Of a DNA stretch of 62,216 bases, positions 34,263-42,900 are shown one piece after another. Both the position numbers and the translations under genes were made by a program. The notes under the pieces are model-generated. The model saw only the letters and a list, made by a program, of their open reading frames with translations. It ran no database searches and had not been told where the DNA came from. Position 1 is the stretch's first letter; each line of letters begins with the position of its first letter. The stretch spans positions 1 through 62,216 of the forward strand of contig NZ_LWAE01000018.1 of assembly GCF_001623875.1 (NCBI RefSeq), read 5' to 3'. Origin of the DNA: Clostridium magnum DSM 2767. Lineage in GTDB: Bacteria; Bacillota; Clostridia; Clostridiales; Clostridiaceae.

Positions 34263-37200
34263 CTACATAGTGGACAACAATGGTTGTATATACTGGATAG
34301 GAAGATACAGTTTACGCAATCGTATAAGCGGCATGGGCTGTTTGGTCAAATTAGACATTATAGATAGATTAAAGGATAGAATGCCGGATGTTCCTAATGG
34401 TTTGTGTGTATTAAACCATAGCTCTATACTACTAGTCCAATCACTAATCATTTGACCTAAATTCCTGTCTCCATCCCTAGGACCCTTTACATTAAAACTA
34501 AGTGGAGCCTGCATCAAAACAGGTAACGTAATCGCACTGAGATCCTTATTAATAGCGTAGTCATAGGTAACTTCTACCTGGAAAGTTAACTCTGACTCCC
34601 CGTTGTTCTTAAACAAAGCTGTAAAGAGAGCCTGAAGGTGAGCTTCAAGAGACCTCGTTATGGCTTTATTTTCCGTTGAACCGATTTTGGAAATGTCAAT
34701 TTCCTTGCTGGTATCAATGGTCGGATGCAAAGGATTCGAAAACTGTACATCTGGACTGGTATACACAAAGGAAGAATCTATTTTTTTACCAGAAACCAGC
34801 TCTTCGTTGCGACGAACGAAGACCGTAGCCCAAGCATCTTGTCTCTGCAAGATATCCATACCAGTCAAAAGGACTGTGCGCCCTGTTATCATTTGACCCT
34901 TCGCAGCACTTAGCGGCTTATCGTTGCTCTTATTCTTGTACCAGTAGCAATAATCACCTTCACAAGCACCAGAATAAGACTGTATCTCGTAATTTTCCGG
35001 CTCAACCAAAACCTTTGGCGAATCTATACCATAAGGTGGTTTACCATGAATAATTACCAGTAATGCATCAATACCCTCAATTTGAGCTGTTTTTTCCTGA
35101 ATACTGAAATTGTAAGAAGGAACACTTGTGCCGGTAAACCTTCTGAAGTGCTCAAGCATGGTAAATCCTTTGTCTTCAGAGGCATTAGATACATCGTTAA
35201 CTATTTTGATAAAGGATTCTAAGGCAACAGCGGCATTATCAATACAGGTCTTATCGGTAGTTGTTGCATCAATACCAGCAAGAATCTCTTCAATATCTTT
35301 TTTTACTGATGGGAAAACTGTGATGAATTGAGCTAATTGGCTGAATGCATCAGCGATACCATTTAAGGCTCTCATAGCTTCAGCTATGTTAAAGTCTACA
35401 TCACAGTAAACACGATCCTGCGGATAGTGGAACGGCAGCCCATAGGTAAAACTATAGTCCCACAGAGTAAGCTCATTTAATTCCGCAGCATCAGGTTTTG
35501 CAGCCCCCCCTAACTGAGATGTTATTGTAGGGCTGGTAGGATAAGAACGAAGTACTAGCGGCACCTCAAACCCTCCCAAATCTGCCAAAAGAGGATTTTT
35601 TTCTTCCTGAATTATAAAGTTTAACCAACTTGATGCCTCATAGCCCTCAATACCAGGTACCTGCCCAATTTGATGTTCTATATTAGTTCCATCTAAGACC
35701 AAGTTGAGTTTTATGTTTGGTAAAACTGCCCCTTCTCCATTTCTGACCATTTCAGGTGCAGTTAAAAGGAATGGGATAGGCTGATTAGTGCCATTCTCAA
35801 GCTTAAGCTTCGGTGAGGTTAACGATAAGCTGCTGTCAGTTTTGTCATTGCCTTCACTATCATTGGTTGAGTCTGTATCTGTCTTTTGTACAACATTACC
35901 AAACAATCGGGGTGTTTTGTAGTCACCAGTATCTTTCATCTTGTCTGCTTTGACCTTTGCATCAAACTGGATTGCCGCCCTGGTTGTGTACGCATTTGAC
36001 AGCTGGGATAGCAATTGCTGGTAGAAAACTTCTTGAACATTTACTGAATCAGTATTATCATCCTCATACACCGCAACCATCCACTTTTTGATGATGCTTG
36101 CAAGTACCTTCTTCTGGTCAAGTATCTGTTTGAGGTAGTCTTTGTTCTTGAGTTTATCCACAATTTGGATAGCTGCAGTAAGTTCAGGCTTAAGTACATT
36201 GTCGATAGCAGAAAAGAATTGTTTGCCCCAGAGGTCCATATCAATATCCACAAACTTAAGTTCTCTGCTTGGATTAGGACTAATGCCTTTACCTGTGGTG
36301 TAATCATATATAAAAACATTGTTTCTGCTTTCCAATTTGTTTGAAATAGGTCGAGGTGCAAAAATAGCAGGAGCCGCAGGATTATTTATAGTATATGATA
36401 TTCCCTGATCGCTTCCAATAGCTAAGCGTACTGCCCACAGAGTACTACCCTTTTGAGCAGTAGAGATTCGAGTACGGTTTACACCTGTTGCCACTTTCAA
36501 AAGGAATACCCCCGGCTTTGAGAGTGCATCTTGAAAGTTTTGTGCAAATTGAGTCAGCCCCAATGTGTTGTTGTCATCAAACTTTTGGGTAAGAGGCGCA
36601 ACTACAGTGGTTGTTTGTTTTACCCCAGGTGTAGTCTCAAAATCACCCAGTACAACGCCTCCTATACGCTCTATACGGAAAGCAAGGCTCAACTCAAAAA
36701 TCTGGTTTTCGTTCACCTGACTTAGATCAATCTGTTGGTCAATAAGATTATTTGCAAGCGGAGCAGGAACACTTGTACCGCCAATTGCACGATCTTTCAG
36801 AAATTTATAGATAGAATTCCCATAAAAGAGCCAATCAAGCAACCCTTTTGAATCAAAAGATTTAGAACTCCTAAGCAGGGTTGTTTCAATAGTATACGCA
36901 ATACCATTTGGATCGTTAAGTTGGTAGTAGAGCCTTGTGTAAAGCTGTAGATCCTTGTGTGCGTTCTCCTGCCAGGATTCGGTCTTTGATTCATCATATC
37001 GGCTTATATCAAAGCTAAACTGCAATTGAAGTTTAGGAGTACCTCTATTCTTTTCAAGAATCACCTGCCAACCCATTGAAACAGATGGCCATTGAGCAGG
37101 CCCGATGATGCTATCTGTATACCCTAGCAGTATTGGCGATTGATTCAGTGGTCCAGTATGGTCTTTTTGAGGACTAGACAGTGATGTTACTAAAGTATTA

Positions 37201-39944
37201 CCATAAAGATCCTGCCATTCAAAGTTTACCTGCAATAAATACCCTATGCCAATATACGGACTTTGTGTTGAATCAGGCAGATCATCCTCCAACTGCCTTG
37301 AAACCTTAGCAAACTTCGGATAAGGCAGAGCCTGTTTGTAATTCCAAGTATCATTTGCAGCTAGTGTTTTAGGTATCATTATTTTGCCGCTATTTTCTGG
37401 ATCTACTGGTTCTGTTGTAGGCCCAGCAGGCAAACCCATATTACTGCTTATAAAGTCTGCATTGTCTACTACTCTGTAATTGAGCAAGCTATAGTTATTG
37501 AGAAGGAAGGTACGAGCAAAGTCCTGAGCTGAAGGATCATCAGGCGTTTCAGCAGGCACAGACCTGGAGGCCGATACTGCTACAACACCTGGAGATACTG
37601 TAGCACTACGTACAGTGGAACCTTCTGGTATTATTATCTGTTGACCTATAGCAAACAATCCCTCTATATCCTGATTATGTGCTGCCAAGGCAGTCATATT
37701 TTCAGCATAATATTTGGCGATGCTGTTTAGCGTGTTACCACCTGGGCTAGAACCAATAGTTACTTCAATTTTTGGAAGCCGAATGGCTGTATAAGGTGGC
37801 AATGGATTTAACCACTTAGTACAACGGGGGTTAGCCTCTTTGATGGCCTGTTCAGTAGTTCCAAAGTATGATGCAATAAGTGATAAATTGCCCCCTGGCC
37901 CAATTCCCTGTGGAGAAACCTGATAAACACCCTCTTTGACTATAAGTTTCTTGCCCTTTGACAATATAATGTTTTCATTCTTCTGAGTCAAATCGCTAAC
38001 ATTTGAATAATAACTATAAGCCAGACTTGCCAAACTTTCGTCTCCAGTGACAGATAACTCGGTAATCTGTAGATCTGCCTGTGCAAAAATAACAGCTCGT
38101 GAGGTATCTATATTCTCCCCTATAGCCACTGCATTCATATAACTGGTAAGTCGGTTTTGCTCTGATTCAACTGAATCTTTATTGTAGAGCACAATAAGTG
38201 TAAGCTCTGCTTCTCCTTTGTCATTGAATACTCTATCTGGTAATCCACACTTTTGATCTGCATTATAGTAATAGAGATAAAAACCTCCAGACCGTGTAAT
38301 GCTGGCTTCCCATAACAGACGAATAAACTCTGATGGCTTGTTGAGAAGACCTTGAGGGCTTGCTTCTTCATCTAAAGCAAACAACATATCCCTTCCATTT
38401 ACTGGTGGCCGTGTCTCTGTAGATAGATTTACCTGTGATATTCCCATAGTAACTGCCTTTGCTGAGTCGGTCTGAACTCCCTCTGGTGAATTGCCAGCTT
38501 TATTTGGAGGATACGCAAGAAGGATGTTGCTAAAGATGAAGTCATTACCCCGAATCTCCCCAAGCAGTCGTTCCATCAATACAATATCATTGCCCCCGGC
38601 ACCAACAATTTCATAGCTGCTCTTTGTTGTGGGGCTAGTGGAAACCTGTGGAATTTTTTTCACAGTAAAAGCAATCGTTGATGCCCAACCGTAGTAGGTG
38701 ATTGGCGTTTTCACCATAGCACTTGCAGCCTCATCATAGTGTGCTAATTGTATTTTAAACTTAGGATTGACAGCCCTTGTGCTCAGATCTGGCAAATTCC
38801 GCATTGCATCTGGCAGTTTCCATAACTTAAGGCTCGGTATAGCAGCAGGTGGATTTCCATAGGGCAGTTGTACGGTATCAGCACTCTGCCATGCTACCAT
38901 TGAGGTAAGGGGAAAACTGACAAAGTCATCTTGATACATAGGCTCTGCTCCAAGCTGTAAAAGCCCTGTGTCAAGAGGATTGGATTGTGCATAATCAGTT
39001 ACTGCTTTAATACGTTTAGTGTCATCTGAATCAGGTTTTATACTGATGGATAACTGATCTGTAGGCTGATTATTTGTCTTAAACAATAGCCACGCCGGAC
39101 CTTCAGAACGATCTAATGTAATGGTAAAATCCGTTCCCTGTATATTAGTTGGCAAAGGGATTTGCTGACCTGTAAGTGCATATAGCCCTGCCTCTGCTGG
39201 AAGCTTGAGTACTCCACCATCATCCTTAACCCACATACCAAACTTTTTAGGTGTAATACCTTTCGTTGGTAAACGCATACCATGCAGATAGTAGCGAGAA
39301 GCCATTCCAGAAAGGTGCTGAATCCCAAAGGAACGTTGCACTTCAGCAATCAGCTCTTTTACCTTGAACTGAACTAAGTGAGGTATATCTATGCAGTTGT
39401 TCTTGCTAGAACTGAATAAGTCAGGTATATCTCCATTAATCCTCTCACCTGCCAGATCTTGCAGTGTAATATCATAGCAAGATGAAATAGCAAGAAGAGT
39501 ATCTCCTTCCTGAGTACAGTAAATAAATTCAGGAATTTTTAATGTGACCGATGGCATAAGCACTCCTTCAAGGGATAGGAGATTGCTATTGTTTATAAGA
39601 TCAAGCAAACTGACATTGAGTACTTTAGCGATGCTATCTAAGCTATCGGAAGTCTTTACGATGTAAGGTTCTTTGCCTGAGTAAATGATTTTTGCACCAG
39701 CCCTGAGCAGATTTACATCTGCTGCATTTTCTGACTGGGATGCAAGTTGAGCCGATGTAAAACCATTTGCATAAACTTTCATATCTGCAATAGAATCAAA
39801 TGTATCTAAAACTTGTGTCTGGTAACAAGCATTCCTTATTGTAATATTTTTCCCCTTCGAAAGTACATGATTCGGGTTAGCTATAAAAAGATCGCTTAAA
39901 GAATATGCATGGTCACCTGTAAGTCCCCCATTATCGTTAACCAT
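34263..39944 (-). CDS. Giant protein with LysM-like modules (fourth gene of operon)
   Basis: A 1893-aa protein of no family I recognise, without signal peptide or membrane helix. LysM-like modules lie at about 91-138 (YIVKTSDSLDSIAKVLNVSL) and 139-190 (YCTQEGDTLLAISSCYDITL), with another diverged one at ~38-88, and a second block at ~628-775 (LSVTGDESLASLAYSYYSNV; GGNTLNSIAKYYAENMTALA). The remainder is beta-rich with no clear repeats. Residues 1-37 are only the second half of a LysM module; the first half is the last ~20 residues of the gene upstream, in another frame. The start ATG has no convincing ribosome site and overlaps the upstream gene by 49 bp. It is therefore probably the second half of one ~3800-aa protein. 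Confidence 0.8.
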   Translation of the reverse strand: MVNDNGGLTGDHAYSLSDLFIANPNHVLSKGKNITIRNACYQTQVLDTFDSIADMKVYANGFTSAQLASQSENAADVNLLRAGAKIIYSGKEPYIVKTSDSLDSIAKVLNVSLLDLINNSNLLSLEGVLMPSVTLKIPEFIYCTQEGDTLLAISSCYDITLQDLAGERINGDIPDLFSSSKNNCIDIPHLVQFKVKELIAEVQRSFGIQHLSGMASRYYLHGMRLPTKGITPKKFGMWVKDDGGVLKLPAEAGLYALTGQQIPLPTNIQGTDFTITLDRSEGPAWLLFKTNNQPTDQLSISIKPDSDDTKRIKAVTDYAQSNPLDTGLLQLGAEPMYQDDFVSFPLTSMVAWQSADTVQLPYGNPPAAIPSLKLWKLPDAMRNLPDLSTRAVNPKFKIQLAHYDEAASAMVKTPITYYGWASTIAFTVKKIPQVSTSPTTKSSYEIVGAGGNDIVLMERLLGEIRGNDFIFSNILLAYPPNKAGNSPEGVQTDSAKAVTMGISQVNLSTETRPPVNGRDMLFALDEEASPQGLLNKPSEFIRLLWEASITRSGGFYLYYYNADQKCGLPDRVFNDKGEAELTLIVLYNKDSVESEQNRLTSYMNAVAIGENIDTSRAVIFAQADLQITELSVTGDESLASLAYSYYSNVSDLTQKNENIILSKGKKLIVKEGVYQVSPQGIGPGGNLSLIASYFGTTEQAIKEANPRCTKWLNPLPPYTAIRLPKIEVTIGSSPGGNTLNSIAKYYAENMTALAAHNQDIEGLFAIGQQIIIPEGSTVRSATVSPGVVAVSASRSVPAETPDDPSAQDFARTFLLNNYSLLNYRVVDNADFISSNMGLPAGPTTEPVDPENSGKIMIPKTLAANDTWNYKQALPYPKFAKVSRQLEDDLPDSTQSPYIGIGYLLQVNFEWQDLYGNTLVTSLSSPQKDHTGPLNQSPILLGYTDSIIGPAQWPSVSMGWQVILEKNRGTPKLQLQFSFDISRYDESKTESWQENAHKDLQLYTRLYYQLNDPNGIAYTIETTLLRSSKSFDSKGLLDWLFYGNSIYKFLKDRAIGGTSVPAPLANNLIDQQIDLSQVNENQIFELSLAFRIERIGGVVLGDFETTPGVKQTTTVVAPLTQKFDDNNTLGLTQFAQNFQDALSKPGVFLLKVATGVNRTRISTAQKGSTLWAVRLAIGSDQGISYTINNPAAPAIFAPRPISNKLESRNNVFIYDYTTGKGISPNPSRELKFVDIDMDLWGKQFFSAIDNVLKPELTAAIQIVDKLKNKDYLKQILDQKKVLASIIKKWMVAVYEDDNTDSVNVQEVFYQQLLSQLSNAYTTRAAIQFDAKVKADKMKDTGDYKTPRLFGNVVQKTDTDSTNDSEGNDKTDSSLSLTSPKLKLENGTNQPIPFLLTAPEMVRNGEGAVLPNIKLNLVLDGTNIEHQIGQVPGIEGYEASSWLNFIIQEEKNPLLADLGGFEVPLVLRSYPTSPTITSQLGGAAKPDAAELNELTLWDYSFTYGLPFHYPQDRVYCDVDFNIAEAMRALNGIADAFSQLAQFITVFPSVKKDIEEILAGIDATTTDKTCIDNAAVALESFIKIVNDVSNASEDKGFTMLEHFRRFTGTSVPSYNFSIQEKTAQIEGIDALLVIIHGKPPYGIDSPKVLVEPENYEIQSYSGACEGDYCYWYKNKSNDKPLSAAKGQMITGRTVLLTGMDILQRQDAWATVFVRRNEELVSGKKIDSSFVYTSPDVQFSNPLHPTIDTSKEIDISKIGSTENKAITRSLEAHLQALFTALFKNNGESELTFQVEVTYDYAINKDLSAITLPVLMQAPLSFNVKGPRDGDRNLGQMISDWTSSIELWFNTHKPLGTSGILSFNLSIMSNLTKQPMPLIRLRKLYLPIQYIQPLLSTM
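39896..39944 (-). other. 49-bp overlap with -1 frame change at a G5 run, splitting a LysM-like module
   Basis: Within the overlap the minus strand reads ATA ATG GGG GAC in the upstream frame and AAT GGG GGA CTT in the downstream frame; the G run is 39929-39925. A one-base backward slip on GGG, or one extra G in the true sequence, joins the frames and restores a module starting YLVQSGQTANQIVQWL and continuing SLSDLFIANPNHVLSKGKN. Confidence 0.7.
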
Positions 39945-42900
39945 TGAACTATCTGATTTGCAGTCTGACCGCTTTGCACAAGATATTTGAAGTCCCGCAG
40001 TGCTTCCCGAGCTGCTTGCACCATTTGTCTAGCAATGAGCAAGAAATAATCTGATAGTATCCAGCCAGCCATGGACAGGGATTGAGCATTGTTTTCTGCC
40101 AGCATCTCATATTTCTGCTCTCCCATCTCTTGCTGAACCTGAACAGCCAACTGATCAAAATATTCTCGTAAATCTTTCAGTGCCGTAGTATCAATTCCGT
40201 TGTAGTCTGCAAAGGAATAACTGTACCCCGGATAACTCTCCCCGTATTTTGGAATATTGATCCTAAGGTTTGCAGCCATAGGAAAATAAGTAGTATCTAC
40301 TTCGGCATTTTTATCTGGCGGCAGCTGAATAATCAGCTGGAACTGCTGAGACAAAAATGAATCTATGGCAGTGAGAGGGATAGGTGTAGGATTATCATTG
40401 GTGCTGGTCAGTATATTATTTAGCAAGTTGGTAAGGTCGATATCTCTAACCACCAATTGATCAACCTCATCCGCCGACATAGGTTTTTCTTGGACTGCTG
40501 CTATAGCTAAACGGAGAACCATCTTGCTGAGTATTTCAAAAGGACTATCATTTGCCTGCCCTATAGCTTTAAGAAGGCTAGTGTGTGAGTCCTGATCGGC
40601 AGAAGGTACTGAATCAATGAACAACATAGCAACATAGCATGGCAATTGATTTTTTGTGTCTTGGCTATTCAGCCACTCATCCTGAGCTATAGTAAGTGCC
40701 GGAGCCAAGTAGCCTGTAAGGACTTCAGGTTGTACAGGAGCTTTGAGATTTTCCCATTTGGGCTCAGGTAAAATTTCATAGATATTCATCGCACGATGGA
40801 CACTAAGGCGTCTATCTGCAGGAGAATTTAAAAGGGATTCTGCATAATTGTTTTTCACCTGCCATGGTGGAGTGCCGCTGTTTTCTATAGTAAAGCTTTC
40901 TTTCAGCCTCATAAAGAAGCTAAAACTGATCTTGATCTTAAAAAGACCCAAGTTAATCTTGACACTGGCTGACACATTTACTGATGCAATTACACTCATG
41001 ATGAGAGAGACGTAGGACTCATAAGTAATTTGCAGTAATAGTTTTATATCAACATTTACATCTGCCTTTATAATGCCAAAATCAACACTTCCATAAAGCT
41101 TTCCTATAATGCCAAGTGTACCACGGAGCCAGTAGTAATATGAATCTTGAATTTGAGACGGATCATCGCTTCCATCGGTGATTTGGTATGGATTCCATTT
41201 TGCAATTACCCCTTCAATAATACCAACCACTGTAAGGCTGAATCCTGCACTTAATATTCCATACTCCACAGACTTGCCAAAACCAACCTGCATACCAAGT
41301 CCGAATACCAGTACAGGGTTAAAAGTACCGTTTGTAACTGCTGGCACTTTATTGCTGGTGGCACTGGAGAGTTTTCCAAAGTAAAATCCTGCCGACCCTA
41401 TTAACGGGATTCCAGGAGGTATGATAGCTTCTATGGTGAAGGAACGTGAAAAATCCTGATTCCAAGGAAATCCAACATCCACTTGAAAGTCTCCATTTGT
41501 ATATATGGCAATAGAAAATACTGGCAATGTGATACTATAGGCTCCTATTGAAAGATGACGCATGATATCCGGCAGTGTGATTTCACTCTGATACACCCCT
41601 ACAGTGTCGCTGATCTGCCTATACATGATCTGGAAATCCAGACCCTTGAATATCTTTGCAGGTTTACCATCTAGTGCAATCCGTATTGCATAAAGATACG
41701 GGTCGTTGAACACAACCTGCAAGTTCAAAAAGTATTCAGCAACTTTTTGAGCTTGATCTCTTGGTACAAGTGCATTATTGTCTCCATTTTCAGAGTCTTG
41801 CAGCTTGAGTATGCCAAAATCTGCACCAAAGAGCCACAAGCTTTCAGGGTCAAATTCGATGGCTGGTATTTTACCTGGCTCTGGGTCTGGCATTTTTGCC
41901 ATGCAGGCAATAGCTTCCTTCACAGTATTCGCAGTTTTAAATCCTTCAAATGTAACATGTTGACCCATTGCCAAAAGTCGAAGATCCAGATACTTGTTAC
42001 CATTCCCTGAAGGGGCTGGTGTTTGTTCTGGTTTGGAGGCATCCCAGGTAATTGGCTTACTTGGATCTGACTGCCAAAAGAAAGTGCCATTTAATGTTAC
42101 CATAACACCATTGTCCTCTGGATTTGGCTGGTTGGACTGGTAACTCAGTCCGATGCTGTCAATACGAGCAAAGCCCAGATTGATTGGATTTATATTAACT
42201 TTGAAGCTCACTTTCTTTTGGGTAAAGTTATATACCAGTTCAAGACCACTTAAACTGATGCTGTCCAGTATGTTCCATGGTGATCCAAGACTGAAGCGAG
42301 AACCTGTGATCCAACTGACCATTTCTTCCACCATGCTGCCTATGGTGAAGCCTTCTGTAAGTTTAAGAGTTCCAATCCATTCACCCTTTGTATCTTTTTC
42401 AATCTCCGTTGATAGCAGTCCCCAAGTAAACCCGAAGGTTTTAACTTGTGGATTGTAGTCAAACCATACCTTAATATCAATACTCTCCCATTTCCAGTCT
42501 GTTTCCAATCGTGCGAAATATCCCTGTACCGATTGCTCGAAATCTATGAGTTCCATTGTTGAATCTGACAAAGCAAGTTGCAATGTCTTCCCTTTATAGC
42601 CTGCTGTAAGGGATGCTGATACAGTAAGTTCTGGAATAAAAGGTACTTTCCAAGGTTGTGCTGTCTTACCTGTGAATTTCCATGATTTAGTTTTAGTCTC
42701 TATAGTCAAGCCCAAACCGTCTATATCATAGGATACATCAGGCTTCCAGTCATTGCTTAAATAAAAGGTTAATAGGTCAACAAGAGGTACCACACCACTG
42801 GTCTGCTTACCTTCAAATATTATATTCTGATCCTTGCTTTGCCATGAAGTGCTTATAGAAAGAATAATTTCATTTTGTTTGTTCGGAAATAAAGTAGTGA

